Positions 35,253-43,073 of a stretch of DNA of 64,000 nucleotides are shown here, in pieces (within the stretch, counting starts at the first letter, position 1; every line of letters starts with the position of its first letter). The stretch comes from Eubacterium nodatum ATCC 33099. Its GTDB lineage: Bacteria > Bacillota > Clostridia > Peptostreptococcales > Anaerovoracaceae. The position numbers were made by a program, and so were the translations under genes. The notes under the pieces were generated by a model, which saw only the letters and a list, made by a program, of their open reading frames with translations, was not told the DNA's origin and made no database searches. The stretch spans positions 62,001-126,000 of the forward strand of contig AZKM01000029.1 of NCBI GenBank assembly GCA_000510425.1, in the 5' to 3' direction.

Positions 35253-35501
35253 TCACTGCTCCTTATCCATTGCTTCAACCAGCTTCTTTTCAAATTCCCG
35301 AAGCTGTGCATACTGGTCGTTCAAAATCCTAAGCATGTCCTCATCTGCCATATCTTCCGGTATACTTACATGGCTGGTAATAAAAGGACATCTCCACTGC
35401 CAGTTTTCCTTCTGCTGCTTTGACGGGAAGTGCTCATTAATCCGTTCACATATGTCTTTCAAATCATCCGGGATATTTTTTGCACTAAGTGCCAGTTGCA
35501 T
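35253..35501 (-). CDS. Small hypothetical protein coupled to the nuclease-like gene; possibly 5'-truncated
   Basis: 82 residues from ATG 35501 with a weak GGAAAG site. Not recognised; Trp-rich centre (NWQWRCPFI) and a charged helical C-terminus (LREFEKKLVEAMDKEQ). The reading frame stays open upstream past 35560 into the TfoX gene and reads as plausible protein (QFVELSINSTGKSVY) but offers no start codon, so the gene may have lost its 5' end. Its stop is one base before the start of the nuclease-like gene, so the two were probably a unit. Confidence 0.5.
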   Translation of the reverse strand: MQLALSAKNIPDDLKDICERINEHFPSKQQKENWQWRCPFITSHVSIPEDMADEDMLRILNDQYAQLREFEKKLVEAMDKEQ

Positions 35502-35559
35502 ATAAACTGACTTTCCAGTGCTGTTTATACTAAGCTCGACAAACTGAAGCTTGTCTGTC

Positions 35560-35874
35560 TCATTTAGCTTTCTTAGGTTTCTTTTCGGGCAGTTCCGTAT
35601 ACATACCTTCTAGTAGTTCTGTAATCAAATCCGTATCCTCAAATCTGTCGAATACATGCATCAATGTCTTTGAACCTTCATAGGGATAGCGCAATTCTGA
35701 ATCTGCAAGAAGTTTATCAGTTGTCGGCGTTCTCTTCAGAAACAGTTCATTATCACAAATATCACCTATCAGTCTGCCATTGAGGTATACAAGATATCCG
35801 CCCATCATGGATTTTATGACAATATCACCTGCTGCGGAAAAAACCTCACGAACAAATTCGTTAAATTCATTCAC
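35560..35874 (-). CDS. TfoX N-terminal domain protein
   Basis: 104 residues from GTG 35874, which has AAGGAGG 8 nt upstream; the in-frame TTG at 35892 overlaps that site. Matches the TfoX_N fold: IVIKSMMGGYLVYLNGRLIGDICDNELFLK, then a Lys/Pro tail (PEKKPKKAK). In gammaproteobacteria TfoX regulates competence; in Clostridia these stand-alone domains are of unknown role. Single gene within the accessory block. The product is cytosolic and probably not a competence regulator here. Confidence 0.82.
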   Translation of the reverse strand: MNEFNEFVREVFSAAGDIVIKSMMGGYLVYLNGRLIGDICDNELFLKRTPTTDKLLADSELRYPYEGSKTLMHVFDRFEDTDLITELLEGMYTELPEKKPKKAK

Positions 35875-35938
35875 TATGATTACCTCCTTCAAATTAAAAT
35901 ATTCCTTACTTTATGGCACACTCTTTCCCTATTTATCC

Positions 35939-36367
35939 TCAAAATCTTAGCAATCCATTTTCATCAAATTGAAAATTTGGACCCCATACAACTTCCCAAT
36001 AATATCCATCTAAATCCGAAAAATATGCGTGATATCCACCCCAAAAAACTTCCTGTGCCTCTTTTACAATTTTTCCACCTGCTTTTCTTACTAATTCAAT
36101 TACAGTATCTACATCTTCTTTATGTTCAACATTGTAGGCTAATGTAATTCCTGAAAATCCGTTTCCTTTTGGTGGATTATTTTCATCAATATCTTTTGCT
36201 AATTGTTCCAAAGGAAATAGTTCAAACTTTGTTTCCGGAGTATCAAAAAAGCATGCTGGCGGATTACTTTCTCTACAATCAGTCTTATATCCCAAACCAT
36301 CTCTATAAAACTTGATTGACCTTTCCATATCTTTAACACCTAAACAAATACAAGTAATCTTGTTCAT
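35939..36367 (-). CDS. VOC (glyoxalase/bleomycin resistance) family protein
   Basis: 142 residues of a vicinal-oxygen-chelate fold: opening ITCICLGVKDMERSIKFYRDGLGY and closing YHAYFSDLDGYYWEVVWGP, with the metal-ligand-like Glu/His positions of the family. Members include glyoxalases, dioxygenases and antibiotic-binding proteins; nothing here fixes the substrate. AAGG before ATG 36367. It stands between TfoX_N and a DNA-alkylation-repair-like gene in the accessory block. Confidence 0.85.
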   Translation of the reverse strand: MNKITCICLGVKDMERSIKFYRDGLGYKTDCRESNPPACFFDTPETKFELFPLEQLAKDIDENNPPKGNGFSGITLAYNVEHKEDVDTVIELVRKAGGKIVKEAQEVFWGGYHAYFSDLDGYYWEVVWGPNFQFDENGLLRF

Positions 36368-36393
36368 CGTTACCTTGTATGAATTCTAATTTG

Positions 36394-37011
36394 TCATACG
36401 ATCAATTTACTTGCCAACTTGTAAACTTGTTTAATCTCTTTACTTTCTAATTTCCAGCTATCAAGCTCAATTTTAATCAACTCTGGAAATTTCTTACTAA
36501 TATCCCTTAAAGCATTTCCAACCGATTTTCTTACATATTCGCTTGCATCTTCTTTTAAGTTGGCAATTCTTTCAATAGCTTCATTCGGCTTTTCCTTGAA
36601 ATATGGTCTACTTGTCCATATTCTTAATCCCTCCGTAACAGCTCTCCTTGTATTAGGATTATTGTTTTTTAACCATTCATCAATTATTGGAAGTGCTTTT
36701 TCATATCCTATTTTCTTGCAAAATTCATCAAATGCCTTCGCCAATACTTCCTGAACTCTCCAATTGTAATCTTTGGAAACTTCATCTCTCATAAATGCTA
36801 AAATACCATCTTGTTCTGATAAATATCCAAAAAGAAATACACCGTACATTCTTACTTGATAGGCATCAGATTTATATGCTAAAAATGCCAAATTCTTAAC
36901 ATATTCATTATCATTAAATTTATAATCGGTTAAGGCTCTTTTCTCTTCCTCTTTGAAACCATTTTCTATCAAAGAAAATTCTTTTTCCAAATTCACAATA
37001 TATTCTTTCAA
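36394..37011 (-). CDS. DNA alkylation repair (AlkC/AlkD-like) HEAT-repeat protein
   Basis: 205 residues from TTG 37011, with AGAGGAGG 9 nt upstream. All-helical HEAT-like repeats with the AlkC/AlkD-type stretches NWRVQEVLAKAFDEF, PNTRRAVTEGLRIWTSRPYF and SEYVRKSVGNALRDISK. Such glycosylases remove 3- and 7-alkylpurines from DNA. It is shorter than typical AlkD, so some members may be structural or inactive. Neighbours are unrelated accessory genes. Confidence 0.8.
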   Translation of the reverse strand: MKEYIVNLEKEFSLIENGFKEEEKRALTDYKFNDNEYVKNLAFLAYKSDAYQVRMYGVFLFGYLSEQDGILAFMRDEVSKDYNWRVQEVLAKAFDEFCKKIGYEKALPIIDEWLKNNNPNTRRAVTEGLRIWTSRPYFKEKPNEAIERIANLKEDASEYVRKSVGNALRDISKKFPELIKIELDSWKLESKEIKQVYKLASKLIV

Positions 37012-37044
37012 GCAGCCTCGCCTCCTCTCAAAATGCCTATTTGT

Positions 37045-37332
37045 CTACACCGCTTTAATCTTCTCATTTATCAATTCAATAAATGCTATCACAGTAGCTC
37101 CTATCATAGGAAGCCCATAGGGACTTAATAAAAATCCGATAATAAGTGCTTCTATTGCTGCTTTTGGATTGTGTAACATAAAGAATGAACCAAATGCCAC
37201 AAACACACAGATTGTCATTATGATATACAGTAACGCCGTTCCTATACTAAGCAGGAATGTTAAAAAGGCAGTAAGGATACTCAGCAGCAAGCTGATTGGA
37301 AATAAGATTATTTTTATTATCCATCTCATCAT
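37045..37332 (-). CDS. CD1845-like small membrane protein of integrative conjugative elements
   Basis: 95 residues, three or four hydrophobic helices, with the LLSPYGLPMIGATVIAFIELIN ending seen in the CD1845 family encoded in clostridial conjugative transposons. No other conjugation gene is nearby, so it looks like a remnant or a passenger. AGGA lies 7 nt before ATG 37332. Its presence beside the AT-rich defence pair supports acquisition of this block by a mobile element. Confidence 0.68.
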   Translation of the reverse strand: MMRWIIKIILFPISLLLSILTAFLTFLLSIGTALLYIIMTICVFVAFGSFFMLHNPKAAIEALIIGFLLSPYGLPMIGATVIAFIELINEKIKAV

Positions 37333-37430
37333 TTCTTATTCCTCACTTCCCAATTCATACTTTGTATCAACGCTATGCTCTCCGTATGAGAATAATTGTC
37401 CAAACCATTATATTAAAATTAAAAATCAAA

Positions 37431-37943
37431 TTAACAGCACCATACCTCAACCTTATTATCGAAATAATCACTAACACTTTTGTACAAAGTTGTTTTTTTA
37501 AGAAGTTCTTCATTAAATGAGCCTCTTAACACCGAAGATATTTGCTTTTCATTTACGGAATTCTTACTACATCTCTTATCACAAATAACTTTAAATAATA
37601 AAATGAAATCATGTCCATTAGTAATATCTAGCATATTATCCGTATTTTGATATGATAAATTATTGATAATATCTATAAAATTAATAGGTTTACCTGAATT
37701 CAATTTTTTTAGTTGTTCAATGAATTTATCCTCATTCATTTTAGATTCATCATCAATTATAGGTTGAAAAGATAGTCCTTTGAAATTTATTTTCATTTTG
37801 TTTTCTTCATTATATTTTCTTACTTGACTAACTTTAAGCAATTCAGTTAATATATGTTCTTTCAGCTTATGAGGTTCCATTTCCCCATCGTAAAATTCAT
37901 AATATATGCCATTAAATGCTTTATCAAATTGTGTGATCATCAT
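37431..37943 (-). CDS. AriB-like DUF4435 protein, C-terminal part (frameshifted)
   Basis: 170 residues in the frame that continues the upstream half after a -1 shift. In that frame the join reads FFFDRCCLEMMITQFDKAF, the usual LEMM motif of DUF4435, before the listed ATG 37943. The rest (YYEFYDGEM, then helices to KVEVWCC) is the C-terminal domain of the PARIS effector. On its own it has no ribosome site worth the name, so it is made only if the shift is bypassed by slippage, or it is dead. Confidence 0.65.
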   Translation of the reverse strand: MMITQFDKAFNGIYYEFYDGEMEPHKLKEHILTELLKVSQVRKYNEENKMKINFKGLSFQPIIDDESKMNEDKFIEQLKKLNSGKPINFIDIINNLSYQNTDNMLDITNGHDFILLFKVICDKRCSKNSVNEKQISSVLRGSFNEELLKKTTLYKSVSDYFDNKVEVWCC

Positions 37944-37945
37944 TT

Positions 37946-38257
37946 CTAAGCAACATCTGTCAAAAAAAATATTTTCTCGCCTTTGGGAGCATTACAATAA
38001 TCCTTATCTCTTATACCAATCACTCTAGAACTACAAATAATTTTTGATTGAACAATCTCCTCAACACCTTTTTTACCTGAAAATGATTCATAAATCGTAA
38101 CATTGCTATTTAAATATCTCCTTAGAAATTTGATATCATCTTCTCCTTCAACAACAACATATACATTCTCCTTATTAATATCTGCTGCTAACAACAATTT
38201 TATATCTGAGATAATGCTATCTTTTGTCAAATTAGTTTTAATCGAATTAGTTCCCAT
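37946..38257 (-). CDS. AriB-like DUF4435 protein, N-terminal TOPRIM-like part (frameshifted)
   Basis: 103 residues from ATG 38257 (AGGAGA upstream), overlapping the AriA stop by 11 nt. TOPRIM-type motifs: VYVVVEGEDDIKFLRRYL (catalytic Glu) and VIGIRDKDY (D-x-D). The frame ends at 37946 shortly after a run of eight T (37969-37962 on minus). A -1 shift there fuses it to the 37431-37943 frame, giving one DUF4435 protein of about 275 residues. In PARIS the AriB effector is held by AriA and released when phage anti-restriction proteins are sensed, then acts as a toxic nuclease. Pseudogene, phase-variable gene and programmed shift are all possible. Confidence 0.7.
   Translation of the reverse strand: MGTNSIKTNLTKDSIISDIKLLLAADINKENVYVVVEGEDDIKFLRRYLNSNVTIYESFSGKKGVEEIVQSKIICSSRVIGIRDKDYCNAPKGEKIFFLTDVA
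37962..37969 (-). other. T8 slippery run splitting the AriB-like gene
   Basis: On the minus strand ATA is followed by eight T then GACAG. Frame 0 ends at a TAG 20 nt after it; one extra T, or a -1 slip on T-TTT-TTT, restores the DUF4435 frame. This is both a classic -1 slippery heptamer and a typical site of replication or transcription slippage. Confidence 0.7.
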
Positions 38258-39494
38258 ACATTTCTCCTAAATCAATCTGAATGTCCCAATGATTATTTAT
38301 TATTTGAGGAGAATGTGTTGCAACAGTAACTTTGAACTTCTTTTTTTCAGCTATTCTTAATAAATCATCCAAAAATCTCAATTGCCATTCAATATGCAGA
38401 GAAATTTCAGGTTCGTCAATCAATAAGTGAATGTTCTTATCACTTTCAAATATTAACTCATAAAATAATATTATTTCTTGTTTTTCTCCAGAAGAAAGTT
38501 GATCTAGTCTTATTTGCTCATCTGTATTTGATTTGAATACTACAATTCCCTCATCTCTAGAAATTCTTATATCTTTAAATTTAAGCCTAGAATTTATAAT
38601 ATCAGTAAATAAATCTAATTGTTCTATTAGTTCTTCAAAAACTTTGTATTTTTTTTCAAAATCACTAAAGTATACCTTTAAAGCCTTTGAATGCTCTTCT
38701 AAAAATTTTACTTGTTTTCCAAGTATTTTTATGTCAGAAATATTATATTTATTTAATTTTTCGAATTTCTCATTCATGTACTTTAGATAATCAGTATATT
38801 CTTCCTTTGTTATTCCCTTTTTGGTTTCAAATAGTCTATTCGGATATGAACTATCTAATTTATTTGCTTCAGATGAGTAGATACTAGAAACGATATTTAT
38901 CTTTTTCTTAAATTGTTCTGGCAATTCATCAATAACATTTACAGTCTGTCTTTCATTTCTTCCATGAACTCGTTCTCTTATAAGACGCTGTTCCCTTATA
39001 AATTTGGTCTCACCAGAGTAATTTTTAACCTTTTCTCTTAATTTTACAAATTCAATGTTCGGAATTCCAATTTCCTCATCAATGTAGTTATTTTGGATAT
39101 AACTTTGGATTATATCATCTTTACTAATAATCTCATCTGTTCGTCTATCAATCCACTTAGATTCATCTATTCTATAATAGAATTTTCTAAATCTTCTTAT
39201 AATTTCATCCTGTAAATCTTTAACATTTATTACTAACCCATTTATTATTATTTCTTGATCTTTTTTTTCAATAGAAATTGGTTTATCATCTATATTTGAA
39301 AAAAATGATATTTTTTCGTAATCTAATCTACTGAAGAACATTATATCAAGTGAGTAAAATGCATCTATTGATTTTAAAATGGTAGATTTTCCAAAACCAT
39401 TTGGACCAGTTATTATTGTAACACCCCCCTCTTTTAATTCTATTTGATAATCAAATATACCAAACAACTTTTTATAAACTATTCTACTTAACAT
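38247..39494 (-). CDS. AriA-like AAA/ABC-type ATPase of a PARIS-like defence system
   Basis: 415 residues. Walker A ITGPNGFGKSTIL (about 29-41), long coiled middle (about 100-310), ABC-type signature LSSGEKQEIILFYELIF (about 334), Walker B HLLIDEPEISLH (about 357) and TVATHSPQIINNHW (about 393). AAA_15/21-type ATPase followed by an overlapping DUF4435 gene is the PARIS arrangement (AriA forms the sensor scaffold that traps AriB). The region is visibly more AT-rich than its neighbours, a sign of transfer. AAAAGGAG precedes ATG 39494. An Old-type or Abi ATPase of another system is the alternative. Confidence 0.78.
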   Translation of the reverse strand: MLSRIVYKKLFGIFDYQIELKEGGVTIITGPNGFGKSTILKSIDAFYSLDIMFFSRLDYEKISFFSNIDDKPISIEKKDQEIIINGLVINVKDLQDEIIRRFRKFYYRIDESKWIDRRTDEIISKDDIIQSYIQNNYIDEEIGIPNIEFVKLREKVKNYSGETKFIREQRLIRERVHGRNERQTVNVIDELPEQFKKKINIVSSIYSSEANKLDSSYPNRLFETKKGITKEEYTDYLKYMNEKFEKLNKYNISDIKILGKQVKFLEEHSKALKVYFSDFEKKYKVFEELIEQLDLFTDIINSRLKFKDIRISRDEGIVVFKSNTDEQIRLDQLSSGEKQEIILFYELIFESDKNIHLLIDEPEISLHIEWQLRFLDDLLRIAEKKKFKVTVATHSPQIINNHWDIQIDLGEMYGN

Positions 39495-39526
39495 TTTAAT
39501 TATCTCCTTTTATTATTTTATAGTAA

Positions 39527-41278
39527 CTACAACATCTTAAAATGCTTCAACGCATCTAAAATAGCTTCTTCCTTTTCAATTGGACACTGTGGCACTTTTT
39601 GATTTCCATTTTTTGATATATTATAGTGTTTCCTAACTTCTAAACCATATTTTCTCTTCACTTGTGCAATATAAAGTGTCGATACCTTAAAATCATACTT
39701 CTCGAGCACATAATTCTGAATTTGTTCATAAGTAGCTTTACTTTCAGCACTTGTCAAGTCCATATCATCCATAGTAAGTTCTACACTGATATGATTCTTT
39801 GAGTCCAGTTTGGAAAGCAACACGATTGTCTCCACATGCCCGGTCCAGCTGAACATTTCCACCGGTGTGGCTTCAATAAAGCCATACCCATTTTTAATTA
39901 AAAATTTGATATCTCTTGCCATTGTGGCAGGATCGCAGGAAACATATACAATCTTTTCCGGTTTCGCGTCTACTACTGTCTGCAAAAGGTCTTCCCGGCA
40001 TCCTGCTCTGGGCGGATCCAGTATAACCACATCTGCTGACTTTACTCGCAAACTTTCATCTTTGAGTTCACCTGCTCTCATTAGTTCAGGAAGCATATCT
40101 TCTGATTTTCCATGCACATATCTTGCATTGACAAAACCATTTATAACAGCATTACGATTTGCATCTGTTATGGAGCTCTTTGATGATTCTATTCCAAGCA
40201 CCCTAGTCGTCTCAAATGCCCTCTCCGAAATAATGCCATTATGGGTTTTGTTTCTTAAATCATTCAAAAGCCACAGCCCTATTGTCCCTGCACCGCAGTA
40301 AAGATCCAGTACCGTTTCTCCTCCTTTCAGGTCTGCATATTTTACAACAAGGTTGTACAAATTTTCCATCTGCACCGAATTTACCTGAAAAAACGACAAT
40401 GGGGAAATTTCAAAGTTCATGCCACAGACTGACTCTTTAATAACAGGTTTACCGGCAATGGTAATATTTTTATCTCCGTAAACAGCATCTTTATCCTTAT
40501 TTATATTTAAAATCACGCTTTCAAGGGAGTACCCGGTTTCATAAACAGCAGAATCCATCATCTCAATTAGTTTTGCCCCATTCGGTATCCCATTGCCATT
40601 GATTACAAGGATTACCATAACTTCACCGGTTTCAGCAGAAGTCCTTACCGTAACTCGTCGCAGCAAGCCTCTTTCCCATTTAGGGTCGTAAGCCGTTATA
40701 TTGTCAGATTTCATAAAGACTCTTATAGCTTCTGAAACCGCAGTTACCGGTTCCTGCTGGAGCATGCACTCAGAACAGTTGACAACTTCTCTGCTTTTTG
40801 TTCTATAAAATCCTATTGACGGCTCTCCCAGATTCTCTGATACACCGCCTTTTCTTGTGATTATTCCCCCTGCCCAAATTGGCATCGTCGCTTTATTCCT
40901 ATAATGAAACTTAACAGGATTAAAAAGGATTTCATTCACTTTGGGATTTTTAATACCTGCAATTCGCACCAGAGCATCTTTAACATGTTTTTCCTTAATT
41001 AATGCCTGTGCATTGTAGGTAAGTTTTCCGTAGGGGCATCCTCCACATTCCTCTTGAAGTGGACAAAACCCTTTCGTTCTCTGCTCTGAAGGCTTTAGAA
41101 TCTCCATCAGCTGTCCAAAAGCATACCGCTTTTTTACTTTAGTTAACTTTACCGATACAACATCCCCTGCTACTGCTCCTCGCACAAAAACGGCAGGGCC
41201 TTCCGGCATTTTTCCAAGACCCTGACCGTCACCGGTCATATCGTCAATTTTCAATTTCACAAATTGACCTTTTTCCAT
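39527..41278 (-). CDS. rlmD: 23S rRNA (uracil-5-)-methyltransferase, RlmD/RumA type
   Basis: 583 residues from ATG 41278 (GGAAAGG upstream); a TTG nine codons earlier lacks a site. TRAM domain (about 1-60), Fe-S cysteines in CPLQEECGGCPYG and a following SECML, SAM fold with VLDLYCGAGTIGLWL, catalytic region VILDPPRAGC and VYVSCDPATMARD with the Cys nucleophile. It methylates U1939 (and possibly U747) of 23S rRNA. A C-terminal extension of about 90 residues (SVELTMDDMDLTSAE and IAQVKRKYGLEV) is common in clostridial members; its role is not known to me. Housekeeping gene bordering the accessory block. Confidence 0.92.
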   Translation of the reverse strand: MEKGQFVKLKIDDMTGDGQGLGKMPEGPAVFVRGAVAGDVVSVKLTKVKKRYAFGQLMEILKPSEQRTKGFCPLQEECGGCPYGKLTYNAQALIKEKHVKDALVRIAGIKNPKVNEILFNPVKFHYRNKATMPIWAGGIITRKGGVSENLGEPSIGFYRTKSREVVNCSECMLQQEPVTAVSEAIRVFMKSDNITAYDPKWERGLLRRVTVRTSAETGEVMVILVINGNGIPNGAKLIEMMDSAVYETGYSLESVILNINKDKDAVYGDKNITIAGKPVIKESVCGMNFEISPLSFFQVNSVQMENLYNLVVKYADLKGGETVLDLYCGAGTIGLWLLNDLRNKTHNGIISERAFETTRVLGIESSKSSITDANRNAVINGFVNARYVHGKSEDMLPELMRAGELKDESLRVKSADVVILDPPRAGCREDLLQTVVDAKPEKIVYVSCDPATMARDIKFLIKNGYGFIEATPVEMFSWTGHVETIVLLSKLDSKNHISVELTMDDMDLTSAESKATYEQIQNYVLEKYDFKVSTLYIAQVKRKYGLEVRKHYNISKNGNQKVPQCPIEKEEAILDALKHFKML

Positions 41279-41306
41279 TTTTACCTTTCCCTCTAATACT
41301 GACAAA

Positions 41307-41466
41307 TTAAAATTCCGCTTACTTTTTTCTATAATACCCGCAGGCCATGATTATGCTTCCATTTTTATATGGTGCTCGCAACTGATACTCTGCTTCTATT
41401 TTTTACACGGTACTCACAGACCGGGATTTTGCTTTCATCTTTCCCTGCGATACTTGCAGATCAGAA
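41307..41466. repeat. Four degenerate tandem repeats of about 37-39 bp
   Basis: Between dltX and rlmD the minus strand holds four diverged copies with a common skeleton of CTGCGAGTA-like, A-run and GAAGCA-like segments. The copies start near 41466, 41428, 41389 and 41352. Spacing is 37-39 bp. No protein frame or hairpin explains them; the last copy ends within the rlmD leader. Confidence 0.5.
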
Positions 41467-41625
41467 TTCAGCGTAAGTAAATTCCGGCTGTGCATTGGCA
41501 CCGGAGTACAAATTATAAAAATACAGTCCAAGAAGTAACCCTGTAAATATACCTGTATAAATCAGATATTCTCTGGATGTGACTATATCTTTAATTTTCT
41601 TTATAATAATTGTAAATTGCTTCAT
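41461..41625 (-). CDS. dltX: DltX small membrane protein of the dlt operon
   Basis: A 54-codon gene, ATG 41625 to TGA 41461, overlapping the end of dltD by 35 nt in another frame. N-terminal basic part (MKQFTIIIKKIKD), one membrane helix (about 21-40, YLIYTGIFTGLLLGLYFYNL) and a C-terminus ending PEFTYAEF. DltX proteins of Firmicutes are about 50 residues with one helix and a conserved terminal F-x-Y-x-x-F-type motif. They help pass D-alanine to DltD on the outer side. Position in the dlt operon, size and tail all fit. It is easily missed by gene callers. Confidence 0.82.
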   Translation of the reverse strand: MKQFTIIIKKIKDIVTSREYLIYTGIFTGLLLGLYFYNLYSGANAQPEFTYAEF

Positions 41626-42763
41626 CTATCTTCACCCATCCCGGTGCTGCCGGATGTGATGCATCCACCAGGAAATTTTTCTTATAATTATATTTTGAAA
41701 AATCTTCCACCTTAGCATCGTATTCTGCAGCAATCTCATTGATTTTTGTGGTAAAAATCTTACGTTTATCTCTAGTCAACCCCGTATAATCATACCACTT
41801 TCCATTAACAGCTTGAATGACCAAAAGAGGTTTGATCCCATGAGCATTACAAACCTGCAAAAAAGCCTTCAGATCATCATATTCCGGTGATTCCAAATAA
41901 GTTTCATTCTTGTGTATTCCCTTTGCTACCTTAAACCTATGTCTGAATTTCAAATTCCAGTCCTTTGTTTTAATGTAAAATCTGTTATTGGATTTAAACT
42001 TTCCATTGACTTTGGCTTCCTCAAGAACTTTATCCCAATTAAGGGGCTTAGCGTTTTCAATGTGGCCATTATACTTGTCTAACCTTTTTATTTTTTCGGT
42101 TTTTAAAACACCTTTTACCGTTAGTATATCTTTATCCCTTAAATAACGCTTTCTGATCTTATATGCAGTTTCCGATAAAATATTTTTGCTTCCGTCAATA
42201 TTGATTCTGTTAGTCCTTGCAACCCTTCCTTCTATCGAACCGGACTTTGAAAGAAGTTTTAGCGTTCTGGCTGCCACATACCTTTTAGTGTCCTTTGATA
42301 TATTAGGGTTTTCCATGAAATTTATATACGCACTTTCTGAAAATCTGAGCCCAAAATGGTCTTCGCTTACACCGTTTTTGTAAAACCAGCTTGGTGAGAG
42401 TATTAAAACCACTTTCTTTGTCTTAATCTTCGGTGCTATGGCTCCCAGCATAGTCGCATGATTTAATGTCTGGTTATACGGACCTCCCAGAGTCATCAAA
42501 GAAATATTCTGATTTCTAAACATATTCATAGGATGATATAATGTCTTCCTCCCATGTCTGAACTCCGATGAACCGAATACCACCATTGTATCATCATGCA
42601 AATTTTGAGCAACTACGCCTGAAGCTAAATCCTTGAAGGGATTATACCATGTTCCGAACTCTTTATTGTTCATCTTAAGGTCTCCGCTGAACTTAAGATG
42701 GAATAATCCGATAACCAAAATACATATGAGCGCAGAGGTAACAAACGCTGCAATTTTTTTCAT
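41591..42763 (-). CDS. dltD: DltD, D-alanyl-lipoteichoic acid biosynthesis protein
   Basis: 390 residues: N-terminal membrane anchor (about 5-23) and a large extracytosolic SGNH-like domain. The nucleophile Ser is in VVFGSSEFRHG (about 66) and the His/Asp in FLVDASHPAAPGW near the C-terminus. DltD completes transfer of D-alanine onto teichoic acids outside the membrane. AAGGAG sits 5 nt before ATG 42763, 37 nt after dltC. The end overlaps dltX. Confidence 0.92.
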   Translation of the reverse strand: MKKIAAFVTSALICILVIGLFHLKFSGDLKMNNKEFGTWYNPFKDLASGVVAQNLHDDTMVVFGSSEFRHGRKTLYHPMNMFRNQNISLMTLGGPYNQTLNHATMLGAIAPKIKTKKVVLILSPSWFYKNGVSEDHFGLRFSESAYINFMENPNISKDTKRYVAARTLKLLSKSGSIEGRVARTNRINIDGSKNILSETAYKIRKRYLRDKDILTVKGVLKTEKIKRLDKYNGHIENAKPLNWDKVLEEAKVNGKFKSNNRFYIKTKDWNLKFRHRFKVAKGIHKNETYLESPEYDDLKAFLQVCNAHGIKPLLVIQAVNGKWYDYTGLTRDKRKIFTTKINEIAAEYDAKVEDFSKYNYKKNFLVDASHPAAPGWVKIDEAIYNYYKEN

Positions 42764-42800
42764 TTCAACTCCTTTGTCTCTTTAACGAATATCAATTCAT

Positions 42801-43031
42801 CTACATTCTTGACCGGACAACATTGATAATCTTATTCGGCGTATCCATTTCTTCTCTTGTAATTTCTGATGGCGCTATAACCACATCAAAGTTATCTTCT
42901 ATTGCAATCAGCAGTTCTGTATAATCCAGTGAATCCATCAAGTCTTCCTCCAACAGGTTAATATCTCTATCTTCCTTTACTACTTCATCTCCACAAATCT
43001 CTTCTAAAATATCTAATATCTTTTCTTCCAT
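42801..43031 (-). CDS. dltC: DltC, D-alanine carrier protein
   Basis: 76 residues from ATG 43031, with AAGGAG 6 nt upstream; an in-frame codon at 43052 is upstream of that site. Acyl-carrier fold with the phosphopantetheine serine in EEDLMDSLDYTELLI. It is charged with D-alanine by DltA and delivers it to DltB at the membrane. Fourth-to-last gene of the dlt operon, in the usual A-B-C-D order. Confidence 0.94.
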   Translation of the reverse strand: MEEKILDILEEICGDEVVKEDRDINLLEEDLMDSLDYTELLIAIEDNFDVVIAPSEITREEMDTPNKIINVVRSRM

Positions 43032-43073
43032 TTTTTTCTCCTTATAAATCAAGTGTTTTCAGTTAATTATTCT

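Noticed and set aside
39810..40301. Plus-strand open frame (163 codons) opposite rlmD
   Set aside because: Antisense shadow of conserved methyltransferase motifs.
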